Part shown: positions 20,241 to 32,198 of the stretch, one piece after another | Layout: the number at the start of each line of letters is the position of its first letter | How positions within the stretch are numbered: position 1 is the first letter of the stretch | Origin: Vandammella animalimorsus | GTDB lineage: Bacteria; Pseudomonadota; Gammaproteobacteria; Burkholderiales; Burkholderiaceae_C | Direction of reading: 5' to 3' | Assembly: GCF_002285265.1 (NCBI RefSeq) | Contig: NZ_NSJB01000001.1 | Span: 496,001-560,000, forward strand | DNA length: 64,000 bases | Translations under genes and position numbers: made by a program | The notes under the pieces: generated by a model | What the model saw: only the letters and a program-made list of their open reading frames with translations | Database searches by the model: none | Told to the model about the DNA's origin: nothing

Positions 20241-21449
20241 TCAGCCCTGCAGGTTGCGCACGAAGGCGGCGATGCGCCGGGCGGCCTCCAGGCACTCGGC
20301 GGTCTCGGCCACCAGCGCCATGCGCACGCGGCCTGCGCCCGGGTTGGTGCCCGCGGCCTCGCGCGCCAGATAGCTGCCGGGCAGCACGGTGACGGCCTGC
20401 TGTTCATACAGCGCGCGGGCGAACTGCGCATCGCTCAGGCCCAGATGCGGCGGGATGCCGGCCCACAGGTAAAAGCCCGCATCGGGCAGGCGCACGTCCA
20501 GCACGGACTGCAGCACGGGCGTGACCTGGGCGAACTTTTCGCGGTAGAGCTGGCGGTTGTGCGCCACGTGCGCCTCATCGCCCCAGGCGGCGATGCTGGC
20601 GGCCTGCACCGGCGGGGCCATGGCGCAGCCGTGGTAGGTGCGGTAGAGCAAGAACTGCTGCAGGATGCCCGCATCGCCGGCCACGAAGCCGCTGCGCATG
20701 CCCGGCACATTGCTGCGCTTGGACAGGCTGGTGAGCATCACCAGGCGCTGCCAATCGCGCCCGAGCTGGCGCGCCGCCTGCAACGCGCCCAGCGGCGCTT
20801 CATCCTGAAAATAGATTTCGCTGTAGCACTCATCGCTGGCGATGACGAAACCGTGCCGCTCGCTCAGCGCAAAGAGCTTGTCCCACTCGGCCAGCGGCAT
20901 CACCGCGCCGGTGGGGTTGCCCGGCGAGCAGGTGAACACCAGCTGCGTGCGCTGCCAGACGGCCTCGGGCACGGCATCCCAATCCACGGCGAAATTGCGC
21001 GCCGGATCGCTGTTGGCGTAATACGGCTGCGCGCCCGCGAGCAGCGCCGCGCCCTCGTAGATTTGGTAGAAGGGGTTGGGGCAGACGACGATGGCCTGCG
21101 CATCGCCCGGATCGACGACGGCCTGGGTGAGCGCAAACAGCGCCTCGCGCGAGCCGTTGACCGGCAGCACCTCGCGCTCGGCATCGGCCTGCACGCCATA
21201 GCGGCGCTGCAACCACTGCGCGCAGGCCTGGCGCAGCGCCGGCGTGCCCGCCGTGGCCGGGTAGCTGGCTAGGCCCGGGCTGTGCAGGGCCTGGGCATAG
21301 GCATCGAGCACCAGCTGCGGCGTGGCATGGCGCGGCTCGCCAATGCCCAGGCTGATGGGCGCCAGCGCCGCATTGGGCGCAACACCGGCAAACAACTGGC
21401 GCAGGCGCTCGAACGGATAAGGGTGCAGGGATTGAAGGCGCGGATTCAT
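20241..21449 (-). CDS. dapC: Succinyldiaminopimelate transaminase
   Basis: A 402-residue PLP-dependent class I/II aminotransferase. It makes N-succinyl-LL-2,6-diaminopimelate in the succinylase branch of lysine and peptidoglycan synthesis. Start MNPRLQSLHPYPFERLRQLF and the segment ISLGIGEPRH are typical of DapC. The PLP-lysine lies in SLSKRSNVPGMRSGF, the phosphate-binding and substrate segments in FTCSPGNPTGAVM and ASDECYSEIYF, and the C-terminal Arg in GAGRVRMALV. The partner genes of the branch in this window are dapD at 33.5 kb and asd at 62.4 kb, so the pathway is dispersed. Transcribed towards smc. Confidence 0.93.
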   Translation of the reverse strand: MNPRLQSLHPYPFERLRQLFAGVAPNAALAPISLGIGEPRHATPQLVLDAYAQALHSPGLASYPATAGTPALRQACAQWLQRRYGVQADAEREVLPVNGSREALFALTQAVVDPGDAQAIVVCPNPFYQIYEGAALLAGAQPYYANSDPARNFAVDWDAVPEAVWQRTQLVFTCSPGNPTGAVMPLAEWDKLFALSERHGFVIASDECYSEIYFQDEAPLGALQAARQLGRDWQRLVMLTSLSKRSNVPGMRSGFVAGDAGILQQFLLYRTYHGCAMAPPVQAASIAAWGDEAHVAHNRQLYREKFAQVTPVLQSVLDVRLPDAGFYLWAGIPPHLGLSDAQFARALYEQQAVTVLPGSYLAREAAGTNPGAGRVRMALVAETAECLEAARRIAAFVRNLQG

Positions 21450-21589
21450 GGGGCGCGATTATCGGCCCGCCGCGGGCGGGCCAGCGGCTGCGTGGGCCGG
21501 GTGCTTGACATCGGGCGCTCTTGCCAACGGCAGGGCTGAGGCAGGAGAGGGTGACCAGGCAAGCGCGCGGCCAGGCGCCAGGGAGCGAA

Positions 21590-21745
21590 GAACCTGCTCA
21601 AAATGGCAATCCAGTGATCAGGGCGCCTGCTGCCCTGCAAAGCCTCTCAGGGCCACCTGGCCTGATTGCGCCGGCTGGTGTTTGCGCCTTGCAGCCCATC
21701 TCAAACCATTTCTTGCCCAACCGCGCTGAAATTTTGAACAGGTTC
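21590..21745. mobile_element. MITE copy 1 (156 bp)
   Basis: It begins GAACCTGCTCAAAATGGC and ends GAAATTTTGAACAGGTTC, imperfect terminal inverted repeats of the family seen at 46210, 53720 and 60708. The interior shares GTTTGCGCCTTGCAGCCCATC and the CAAACC...TTCTTGCCC segment with copy 3. Flanks (GAA left, TAG right) do not match, so this looks like an older copy. No coding capacity. It fills much of the 404-bp gap between dapC and the AT-rich unknown gene. The remaining dapC side of that gap is ordinary GC-rich intergenic DNA. Confidence 0.75.
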
Positions 21746-21853
21746 TAGAATCATTGGCCTGCATTGCCAATGCAATGGGGCTTGCGCTCATCGCTGTTTT
21801 ACAGAGGATGCTTTCTTGAAAGATGGACTGCTCTAATTTATTTTGAGGTTCCT

Positions 21854-23362
21854 ATGCGTGAAGATGAAGAAAATGATGTCATGCCTGCCTTGCAAACCAT
21901 TCAGAGGGAGTTTGATTTGCCGGATTGTGTGGGAGGTTTGTATTTTTTGAAAAATGGGGAGATATGGGAGCAAACACCCAAAATCACTCGCCCCAAGCCA
22001 TGTCCGGAAGAAGGGTCAAATCCTTGGATCATCCAGATGAAGCGAGCCTCTTCATTGAATGTTGTTGCCTATAAGGTATGGTCTAGATACATCATGGCCA
22101 GAGGGGTTGCGCTTGCCAAGAAAAAGTTGCAGGATATTTTCTCTTCAGATTATCCGGGGGAGAGGATTTGCTTTTTTATCATGTCGGATGTGGATGAGTC
22201 CATGAGTGCGGCTGGTAATTTTTATTTCTTTGCGCCCAAAAGATTTGTTTTTCCCAATAGCTCATCGGGGCGCTGCACTGGTGCGATCGTGGTTTCCGCC
22301 AATCAGGTTGGGTGCAAGCTTCTTTTGCAATGCAGGAGAATATCTTCCCAATATTATCAAATGGTTCATGAATATGCTTTTGAGAAGTGGAAGGAGATTG
22401 ATGGGTTCATTCGTCATCAATCCCTGAATCAAAAGCTTGGGTTGAAGGATCCGCCATTTTCTATGGGGCTTTATGGCTTGGTTTCTCCTCCTTATCCGGA
22501 CATGCGGCATGAGTTTTTGGAGGAGTTGACGCCTTTTTGGGGACCTTACCTTCCAGATCAGGAATTGCAAAAGCCCATCATATTCAATATAGGTAAGGAG
22601 CAGGAAGACCGGATTGCAAAGGAGCTGCAGGCCATTCGAGAGAAGTTTAATCTTGACGAAAGGAGAATGTTAAGGTTAAGTTGGACGCCTCAGGGCGAGT
22701 GCATCAGCTCCTCTTATTCTGCTTATGAAGGGGCGCTATGGATTCGCCAGGCCTGGATTGGGTGGTATTCCCCTTTCGAAGAAAAGCCGCCGACAGATGA
22801 GGCGGCAAAATTCATCGACTTTTATAAAGAGTCTGACTGTCTGAATAAGGTGGTTGTCAAATTTTGGGGAGTCGAAATTGGCGTGGAGGCGTTAAAATAT
22901 GCCAAGCGCAGGATGGCTGAATTATTGGCCAAGGACGATCCTGATGAGGAGCTTGTTTACATGGAAATTTGCAATTATGAGACCGAGCAAGACTCCAAGG
23001 GCAAGCTGTCGACTGCATTCTATGCGCCCCGGTCTTTTTTGGCGCGAAACAATATTTCTCAATGGCGGGAGTCGATGTGGGGAGTTGAGATTTCTATTGG
23101 CGCCCTGGAGCCGGAGTTCATCAAGCGCTTCATGTCTCTCTATAATAGAAGCAATCAAATAGCTTATGAGTACGAATTGAAGAAGTGGTGGGAAATACAT
23201 GAATTTATATGTGATCAGCGAATGAATGAGCGACTCGGATTGAAAGACCCTTTGTTTACCATGAAGCTTTATGAAATCAACTACCCTCGGCTTGCGGAAA
23301 AGCAGTGGATTTTTTCGCTGTACCAGGCTTCGAGAAAAACTGGGGAAAACTCAAAATGCTGA
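21854..23362 (+). CDS. Unknown AT-rich protein with internal duplication
   Basis: A 502-residue soluble protein, not recognised. There is no signal peptide or membrane segment. It is built of two related halves about 245-265 residues long. FEKWKEIDGFIRHQSLNQKL (near 176) answers to LKKWWEIHEFICDQRMNERL (near 442), and both are followed by GLKDP-F-M-LY. IQREFDLPD near 14 answers to IREKFNLDE near 259, and the central blocks ending in FYFFAPKRF and FYAPRSF also correspond. Base composition is clearly AT-rich and codon use is unlike every neighbour, so recent transfer is likely. Start: ATG preceded by GAGG at 5-base spacing; in-frame TTG and ATG codons lie further upstream. Directly downstream of a MITE. 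An immunity-protein-like or phage role is possible but unsupported. Confidence 0.8.
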   Translation: MREDEENDVMPALQTIQREFDLPDCVGGLYFLKNGEIWEQTPKITRPKPCPEEGSNPWIIQMKRASSLNVVAYKVWSRYIMARGVALAKKKLQDIFSSDYPGERICFFIMSDVDESMSAAGNFYFFAPKRFVFPNSSSGRCTGAIVVSANQVGCKLLLQCRRISSQYYQMVHEYAFEKWKEIDGFIRHQSLNQKLGLKDPPFSMGLYGLVSPPYPDMRHEFLEELTPFWGPYLPDQELQKPIIFNIGKEQEDRIAKELQAIREKFNLDERRMLRLSWTPQGECISSSYSAYEGALWIRQAWIGWYSPFEEKPPTDEAAKFIDFYKESDCLNKVVVKFWGVEIGVEALKYAKRRMAELLAKDDPDEELVYMEICNYETEQDSKGKLSTAFYAPRSFLARNNISQWRESMWGVEISIGALEPEFIKRFMSLYNRSNQIAYEYELKKWWEIHEFICDQRMNERLGLKDPLFTMKLYEINYPRLAEKQWIFSLYQASRKTGENSKC

Positions 23363-23405
23363 CTTGAAGGAAAAATTTCAGGCCTGAAAGAATTTCTCAA
23401 TACAT

Positions 23406-24176
23406 ATGACGTTCAGCTTCATCACAGCGCAACCGAGTCTGAATCCTGCCCAGGCCAACCCAACCCCAGCACAGGCGGCGCGCATCCAGGCCATTTCGCT
23501 GGATCTGGACGATACGCTCTGGCCCGTCTGGCCGGCCATCGAGCAGGCCGAGGCCGAGTTGCTGGCCTGGATGCAGGCGCACACCCCGGCGGCGGCGCGG
23601 CGTTGGGCCGAGCCGGGGGCGGCGCGGGCCTGGCGCGCGCAGGTCGAGGCGGCCCATCCGCAGCGGGCCCACGATTTGTCGTTTCTGCGCCTGCAAACCA
23701 TTGCCCTGGCCATGCAGGCCGCTGGCGAGCAGGCCGCGCCGCAGCGCGCGCAGCAGGCTTTCGAGGTCTTTTTTGCCGCGCGCCAGCGGGTGCAGCCGTT
23801 TGCCGAGGTGGCCCAGGCGCTGGACTGGCTGGCGGCGCGCTACCCGCTGCTGGCGCTGAGCAATGGCAATGCCGATGTGCTGGCCATGCCCATTGGCCGC
23901 TGTTTTGCCGCCAGCCTGCCGGCGCGCGAGGCTGGCCATGCCAAGCCCGATGCACGCATCTTCAGGCTGGGCGCGCAGCGCCTTGGGCTGCCGCCGCAGG
24001 CCGTGCTGCACGTGGGCGATGACCCGCTGCTGGACGTGGCCGGGGCGCGCAATGCCGGCATGCAGGCGTTCTGGCTCAACCGTGAAGGCAAGAGCTGGCC
24101 GGCCGAAGCCGGGCCGCTGCCGCCGCAGGCGGCCGATTTGCTGCAGCTGTGCCAATGGCTGCAGCAGGTGGGCTGA
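23406..24176 (+). CDS. HAD-superfamily hydrolase (subfamily IA)
   Basis: A 256-residue phosphatase-type enzyme. HAD motif I is AISLDLDDTLWP with the nucleophile Asp, motif II LLALSNGNAD, motif III Lys in AGHAKPDARIF, and motif IV HVGDDPLLDVAGARNAGM. A helical cap domain lies between motifs I and II (about 45-125), as in subfamily IA. Substrate unknown; relatives include phosphoglycolate and haloacid enzymes. GC content returns to the genomic norm here, only 43 bp after the AT-rich gene, so this marks the right border of that island. Start ATG chosen as the first in frame; the first 27 residues are poorly conserved. Confidence 0.88.
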   Translation: MTFSFITAQPSLNPAQANPTPAQAARIQAISLDLDDTLWPVWPAIEQAEAELLAWMQAHTPAAARRWAEPGAARAWRAQVEAAHPQRAHDLSFLRLQTIALAMQAAGEQAAPQRAQQAFEVFFAARQRVQPFAEVAQALDWLAARYPLLALSNGNADVLAMPIGRCFAASLPAREAGHAKPDARIFRLGAQRLGLPPQAVLHVGDDPLLDVAGARNAGMQAFWLNREGKSWPAEAGPLPPQAADLLQLCQWLQQVG

Positions 24177-24249
24177 GGCAGGGCGAAACCGCGCCCAGCG
24201 AAACCGCTGCAGGCCACTGCGCGCGGGCCTTGGGGGCAGGGCCTTCAGT

Positions 24250-24397
24250 TATACTCAGCCGGTTTATCTCACCCGTTCTGATCTGGCCTGTTTGGCCGCC
24301 TGGCTGCGCCTTGCCTGCGGCCTTTTTGGGCGCTGCTGCCGGATCGAAAAATGCACAGGCAGGGCGGGGCCTGACGAATCCTTTTTGAGGTGATTGC
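24250..24397 (+). promoter_or_regulatory. carA leader with TATACT -10 candidate
   Basis: A TATACT hexamer (about 24250-24255) lies in the 221-bp gap before carA and would give a leader of about 135 bases. No convincing -35 is seen at the right distance. The Shine-Dalgarno is GAGG, 7 bases before the GTG start. No clear attenuator or ArgR site was identified. Confidence 0.35.
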
Positions 24398-25570
24398 GTG
24401 CTTTTGTCTCTACAGCAAGGGGATTTCCCTGTTGCGCTTTTGGTGCTGGCCGACGGCACGGTGTTCACGGGCAATGCCATCGGGGCCGAGGGCGCCACGG
24501 TGGGCGAGGTGGTGTTCAACACCTCGATGACGGGCTATCAGGAAATCCTCACCGACCCGAGCTACTGTCAGCAGATCGTGACGCTGACCTACCCCCACAT
24601 CGGCAACTGCGGCGCCAATGAGGAGGACGACGAGTCCACCCAGACCTTCGTGGCCGGCCTGGTGATCAAGGATTTGCCCTTGCTGGCCAGCAACTTCCGC
24701 AGCACGCAATCGCTGCAGGAGTTCCTGCGCCGCCGTGGCGTGGTGGCCATTGCCAACATCGATACGCGCCGCCTGACGCGCCACCTGCGTGAAAACGGTG
24801 CGCAAAACGGCTGCATCATGGCCTTGCCCGCTGGCGGGCAGGCCACGCCGGAGGCGATTGCCCAGGCCCGCGCGCAGGCCCAGGCCGCGCCGTCCATGAG
24901 TGGCCTGGATCTGGCGCAACGCGTGAGCACCGACAAGCCCTATGAGTGGACGCAGACCTCCTGGGTGCTGGGCCAGGGCTATGGCCAGCAGGCCGAGCCC
25001 AAACTGCACGTGGTGGCCTACGACTTTGGCGTCAAGCGCAACATCCTGCGCATCCTGGCCGACAAGGGCTGCCGGGTGACGGTGGTGCCAGCCAAGACCC
25101 CGTTCGAGGAAGTGCAGGCCCTGCAGCCCAACGGCGTGTTCCTCTCCAACGGGCCGGGCGATCCCGAGCCCTGCGATTACGCCATCGAGGCCGCGCGCCG
25201 CGCCATCGACAGCGGCCTGCCGACCTTTGGCATCTGCCTGGGCCACCAGATCATGGCGCTGGCGCTGGGCGGCAAGACCTACAAGATGAAGTTCGGCCAC
25301 CATGGCGGCAACCACCCGGTCAAGGACCATGACAGCGGCCGCGTGAGCATCACCAGCCAGAACCACGGCTTTGCCGTCGATGCCCAGTCGCTGCCGGCTA
25401 CGGTGCGGGTGACGCACACCAGCCTGTTCGATGGCACGGTGCAGGGCCTGGCCCATGCCGAAAAGCCCGCGTTCTGCTTCCAGGGCCACCCGGAGGCCTT
25501 GCCCGGCCCGCACGACATCGCCTATCTTTTCGACCATTTCATTCAGCTCATGCGCCGCCAGGCTGCGTGA
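24398..25570 (+). CDS. carA: Carbamoyl-phosphate synthase small (glutaminase) subunit
   Basis: A 390-residue cytosolic subunit that hydrolyses glutamine and channels ammonia to CarB for arginine and pyrimidine synthesis. The N-terminal domain holds [20 protein letters not shown]. The class I amidotransferase domain (about 205-385) has [13 protein letters not shown], the oxyanion [11 protein letters not shown], the nucleophile Cys in [17 protein letters not shown] and the His/Glu pair in [14 protein letters not shown]. The start is GTG with GAGG upstream. Followed in the same direction by a small gene and carB, in the order usual for Comamonadaceae. Confidence 0.97.
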   Translation: MLLSLQQGDFPVALLVLADGTVFTGNAIGAEGATVGEVVFNTSMTGYQEILTDPSYCQQIVTLTYPHIGNCGANEEDDESTQTFVAGLVIKDLPLLASNFRSTQSLQEFLRRRGVVAIANIDTRRLTRHLRENGAQNGCIMALPAGGQATPEAIAQARAQAQAAPSMSGLDLAQRVSTDKPYEWTQTSWVLGQGYGQQAEPKLHVVAYDFGVKRNILRILADKGCRVTVVPAKTPFEEVQALQPNGVFLSNGPGDPEPCDYAIEAARRAIDSGLPTFGICLGHQIMALALGGKTYKMKFGHHGGNHPVKDHDSGRVSITSQNHGFAVDAQSLPATVRVTHTSLFDGTVQGLAHAEKPAFCFQGHPEALPGPHDIAYLFDHFIQLMRRQAA

Positions 25571-25637
25571 GTGCGGGCTGGCAGCAAAGGCTGCGGTGCT
25601 GGCCTTTCATCCACGACTTGATCCGAGCATCTGATCC

Positions 25638-26009
25638 ATGAAACTCTTCAGCTTTCCTGCCACGGCCCTGGAAAAGGCCATCGCCAAGCGCATGCTGACG
25701 CTGGAGCCCGGCGCGCGCGAGTGGTTTTCCGAGCGCTGGGCGCAAAAGCCCTACAAAAAGGCCTTCATCGAGAAGAAGGCCATGCCGCTGGTGATCTTCA
25801 TTGCCAAGGGCAAGAACTGGAGCGATGAAGAGTTCGAGCAGGAGCTGCTCGACTGGGATGTGAATTTCTACCCGGCCGAGGTCGACGTGCTGCGCCCCAT
25901 CGCCGAAGGCGAGGGCATGCTGCAGCTGATGCAAAAGAAAGTGCAACCCGAGCGCCTGGAAAAGCTGCTGGCGCACATCCAGTCGCGCACCATCAGCGGC
26001 ACGGCCTGA
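25638..26009 (+). CDS. Conserved protein of unknown function between carA and carB
   Basis: A 123-residue soluble protein without recognisable motif. It is rich in Lys/Glu and aromatic residues (GAREWFSERWAQKPYKKAF, IAKGKNWSDEEFEQELLDW) and ends in an amphipathic helix (LQLMQKKVQPERLEKLLAHI). The codon use is that of a normal genomic gene. It sits 67 bp after carA and 170 bp before carB on the same strand, so it is probably co-transcribed with them. Some Burkholderiales carry an orphan gene at this position. No signal peptide. Function unknown. Confidence 0.8.
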   Translation: MKLFSFPATALEKAIAKRMLTLEPGAREWFSERWAQKPYKKAFIEKKAMPLVIFIAKGKNWSDEEFEQELLDWDVNFYPAEVDVLRPIAEGEGMLQLMQKKVQPERLEKLLAHIQSRTISGTA

Positions 26010-26179
26010 TGTTCGCTGCAGCAGCAGGCAGTGGGCCAGTGCAGGCGCGCAGCGCGGATCGCGCGGCCTGGCTGCAGCGGCGGGCGGTTTCGACAACCGC
26101 CTTTTCTGTGCCCGCCGGCGTTGCCATGCCCAGGCCTTGGCCCGGCCTGCCGTTTTGTCTCTAGTGAGTCCCCCGAGTT

Positions 26180-29431
<3,252 letters not shown>

Positions 29432-29495
29432 ACCTCGCGGCCCGTGCGCAGCAAGGCCGTGTGGCTTGTGCGCGGGCGGCGATGGCGCTGAACGC

Positions 29496-29525
29496 CGGGC
29501 ATGGGCCAATGCCCGCTTTGCTTTT
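29496..29525 (+). terminator. Probable terminator after carB
   Basis: Stem CGGGCAT / ATGCCCG with a 6-base loop (GGGCCA) is followed by CTTTGCTTTTT. The stem is 7 bp and the T-run is interrupted by G-C, so termination may be partial. It lies 65 bases after the carB stop and just before the protease ribosome-binding site. Confidence 0.6.
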
Positions 29526-29539
29526 TGCCGGAGGCCACG

Positions 29540-30865
29540 ATGTCTGATTGGAGTGCTCTCGCCCCCGCCCCTGGGGCGCTGCCGCTGGCCGCACTGGCGC
29601 AGGCCTTCGTGGCCGCGCTGCTGTTGCAAACCGTGCTGGAGCTGTGGCTGGCCTGGCGCCAACGCCGCCACGTGCTGCGCCACCGCGCCCAGGTGCCGGC
29701 GGCATTCGCGCAGCGCATCACACTGGCGGCGCACCAGCGCGCTGCCGATTACACGGCCGACACGGTGCGGCTGGGCATGTGGGAGGGCGCGCTCTCGGCC
29801 CTGGTGCTGCTGGCCTGGACGCTGGGCGGCGGGCTGGACGCGCTCAACCAGGCGCTGCTGCGCTGGATGGGGCCGGGCCTGGGCCAGCAACTGGCCCTGC
29901 TGCTGGCCTTTGGCGCCATCTCCGCGCTGCTGAACCTGCCCCTGAGCCTGTACAAGACCTTCGTCATCGAGCAGCGCCACGGCTTCAACCAAATGACTTG
30001 GGCCCTGTGGCTGGCCGATGCGCTGCGCGCGGCTTTGCTGGGCTTGCTGCTGGGCGTGCCGCTGCTGGCGGCGCTGCTGTGGCTGATGCAGGCCGCAGGC
30101 AGCCTGTGGTGGCTGTGGGCCTGGGCGCTGTGGATGGGCTTCAACCTGCTCATGCTGTGGCTGTACCCGAGCTGGATTGCGCCCATGTTCAACCGCTTCG
30201 AGCCGCTGGCCGACCAGGCGCTGGAGGCGCGCATCCGCGCGCTGATGCAGGCCAGCGGCTTCAAGGCGCAAGGCCTGTTCGTCATGGATGGCAGCCGCCG
30301 CAGCGCCCATGCCAATGCCTATTTCACCGGCCTGGGCAGCGCCAAGCGGGTGGTGTTTTTCGACACCTTGCTGCGCAAGCTCGGCCATGGCGAGATCGAG
30401 GCCGTGCTGGCCCATGAGCTGGGGCACTTCAAGCACCGCCACATCGCCAAGCGCCTGGCGCTGTTTGCGCTGCTCAGCGCCCTGGGCTTTGCCGCGCTGG
30501 GCTGGCTGCTGCAGCAGCCGGCATTCTTCACGGCCCTGGGCGTGAGGCCGCAGCTCGATGCCCAGGGCGGCCTGCTGCCGCAGGCCCACAATGCGCTGGC
30601 GCTGGTGCTGTTTTCCATCGTCGCGGGCGTGCTGGGCGGGCTGCTGCAGCCGCTGTGGGCCCAGCTCTCGCGCCGCCATGAGTTCGAGGCCGATGCCTAC
30701 GCCGCACGCCACAGCAGCGCGCAGCACCTGGCCGCAGCCCTGCTCAAGCTGTACGAGGACAACGCCGCCACGCTCACGCCCGATCCGCTGTACGCGCGCT
30801 TTCACTACTCGCACCCGCCGGCCAGCGAGCGCCTGGCCCGCCTGGGCCAGCAGGGGCAGGCATGA
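29540..30865 (+). CDS. M48-family (Ste24-like) membrane metallopeptidase
   Basis: A 441-residue polytopic inner-membrane zinc protease. The catalytic HELGH lies in IEAVLAHELGHFKHRH near residue 291, with the third ligand Glu in SRRHEFEADAYAARH. About six or seven hydrophobic segments are spread over residues 15-230 and 320-375. The order (long N-terminal membrane part, YLPS-like YPSWIAPMFNRFEPL, then the catalytic domain) is that of CAAX prenyl protease 1/Ste24 relatives. In bacteria such proteins are thought to act in membrane-protein quality control. The ATG is set by GGAG upstream. Its stop overlaps the rsgA start (ATGA), so the two are coupled. Confidence 0.93.
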   Translation: MSDWSALAPAPGALPLAALAQAFVAALLLQTVLELWLAWRQRRHVLRHRAQVPAAFAQRITLAAHQRAADYTADTVRLGMWEGALSALVLLAWTLGGGLDALNQALLRWMGPGLGQQLALLLAFGAISALLNLPLSLYKTFVIEQRHGFNQMTWALWLADALRAALLGLLLGVPLLAALLWLMQAAGSLWWLWAWALWMGFNLLMLWLYPSWIAPMFNRFEPLADQALEARIRALMQASGFKAQGLFVMDGSRRSAHANAYFTGLGSAKRVVFFDTLLRKLGHGEIEAVLAHELGHFKHRHIAKRLALFALLSALGFAALGWLLQQPAFFTALGVRPQLDAQGGLLPQAHNALALVLFSIVAGVLGGLLQPLWAQLSRRHEFEADAYAARHSSAQHLAAALLKLYEDNAATLTPDPLYARFHYSHPPASERLARLGQQGQA

Positions 30866-31869
30866 GCCGGCCTGAGTCCAGCCTGCAGCAAGGCCTGGTG
30901 GTGACCGGCCATGGCCGCCACTATGTGGTCGAGGCCAGCGATGGCTCGCGGCGCATCTGCCACCCGCGCGGCAAGAAAAGCCAGGCCGTGGTGGGCGATC
31001 GCGTGCAGTGGCTGGCCGCGCCCACCGGCCTGGACGAGGAGGGCAGCATCGAGGCCATCGCGCCGCGGCGCAACCTGTTCTACCGCCAGGACGCGGTGCG
31101 CACCAAGGCCTTTGCCGCCAACATCGACCAGGTGCTGGTGCTGCTGGCGGCCGAGCCGGTGTTCTCCGAGGAGCAATTGGCCAAATCCCTGGTGGCGGCG
31201 CAGGCCGCGGGCATCGAGGTGCTCATCGGCCTGAACAAGCAGGACGTGCAGGCCCCGTTCGAGCGCGCCTGGCAGCGCCTGCGCGCCTACCGCCAACCCT
31301 GGCCGCAAGAGGATCCGGGCGCGCCGGCCCAGCCGCTGTACCCGGTGCTGCGCCTGCAATTGGATGCCCAGCACGGCGGCAGCGACTTTGCCCAGCTGCG
31401 CCAGCGCCTGCAGGGCCGGGCCACCCTGGTGCTGGGCCCTTCCGGGGTGGGCAAGAGCACGCTGATCAACCGCCTGATCCCCGATGCGGCGGCGCAGACG
31501 GCAGAGATTTCGCGCGCCCTCAACAGCGGCCGCCACACCACCACGGTGACGACCTGGTACTGGCTGGAGCGCGCCAGCGGCACAGCGGTGCTGGATTCAC
31601 CCGGCTTTCAGGAGTTCGGCCTGAACCACATCCGCCGCCAGGACTTGCCGCGCTGGATGCCCGACATCGGCCGCCACGCCACTGGTTGCCGCTTTCACAA
31701 CTGCAGCCACCGCCATGAGCCCGGCTGCGTGGTGCGCGCCGCCGTGGCCGAGGACGACGACGCGCCGCCTGCCGCGCCGCAGGCCACCCCCCCCCACCAG
31801 GCCCTGCCGCCCATTGCCGCGAGCCGCTATGCGCTGTACCAGCGCCTGTTCGAGCAACTGAGCAGCTAG
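30862..31869 (+). CDS. rsgA: Ribosome small subunit-dependent GTPase A
   Basis: A 335-residue circularly permuted GTPase that helps late maturation of the 30S subunit. Order: N-terminal OB fold (VVTGHGRHYVVEASDG), G4 GLNKQDV, G5, then G1 LGPSGVGKSTLINRL, G2 region HTTTVTTWYWLE and G3 DSPGFQEFGL, followed by the zinc knuckle GCRFHNCSHRHEPGC. The C-terminal tail contains an Asp/Pro/Ala-rich insertion (EDDDAPPAAPQATPP) encoded across a run of nine C, a spot prone to slippage. Four-base overlap with the protease gene. The stop codon lies inside the first bases of the downstream repeat element. Confidence 0.96.
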   Translation: MSRPESSLQQGLVVTGHGRHYVVEASDGSRRICHPRGKKSQAVVGDRVQWLAAPTGLDEEGSIEAIAPRRNLFYRQDAVRTKAFAANIDQVLVLLAAEPVFSEEQLAKSLVAAQAAGIEVLIGLNKQDVQAPFERAWQRLRAYRQPWPQEDPGAPAQPLYPVLRLQLDAQHGGSDFAQLRQRLQGRATLVLGPSGVGKSTLINRLIPDAAAQTAEISRALNSGRHTTTVTTWYWLERASGTAVLDSPGFQEFGLNHIRRQDLPRWMPDIGRHATGCRFHNCSHRHEPGCVVRAAVAEDDDAPPAAPQATPPHQALPPIAASRYALYQRLFEQLSS

Positions 31870-32107
31870 AGCGTGTTCTGCTCGAACGCCTACAAATCCA
31901 AAACCTGGCCGCTGACTGGCATCGCCATCTCGCAGGTCGCTCTCGTCATGCCCGCGAAGGCGGGCATCCAGCGCCACCCTGCGCACGAGAGGGGATTGGC
32001 AAACGGCAGCGCTGTCTGTCCGTGTCGCGACTGGACACCCGCCTTCGCGGGTGTGACGAGAACAGGCGGCACTTGCAGGAAATGTCTTCATGAGAATCCA
32101 AACCGCT
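31868..32107 (+). repeat. 240-bp REPIN-like repeat, copy B
   Basis: Inverted relative to copy A at 16167-16410 and closely similar along all its length. The two hairpins are ATGCCCGC-GAAG-GCGGGCAT (31948-31967) and ACACCCGC-CTTC-GCGGGTGT (32035-32054), in opposite orientation, bracketed by GTC/CCAG and CTGG/GAC. The element begins within the rsgA stop codon, so its insertion replaced or ended the native 3' end of rsgA. Together with the porin terminator it accounts for the 329-bp gap before the porin gene. Confidence 0.88.
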
Positions 32108-32138
32108 TCAAGCCATTGAGAGCCTGAGCGGCAGGCCA

Positions 32139-32168
32139 TAAAAAAGCCCTGCCGGCTGGGCAGGGCTT
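32139..32168 (-). terminator. Rho-independent terminator of the porin gene
   Basis: Read on the minus strand, the stem AAGCCCTGCC / GGCAGGGCTT (10 bp, 5-base loop) is followed by a T-run. It lies 31 bases after the porin stop. Confidence 0.9.
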
Positions 32169-32198
32169 TGGACATGCAAGCGGGCAATGCCGCGCGCA

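Noticed and set aside
21815..21843. TTGAAA-N17-TATTTT as promoter of the AT-rich unknown gene.
   Set aside because: Spacing is right, but transcription would start at or just before the ATG, leaving no room for the GAGG ribosome-binding site. Chance match in AT-rich DNA is likely.
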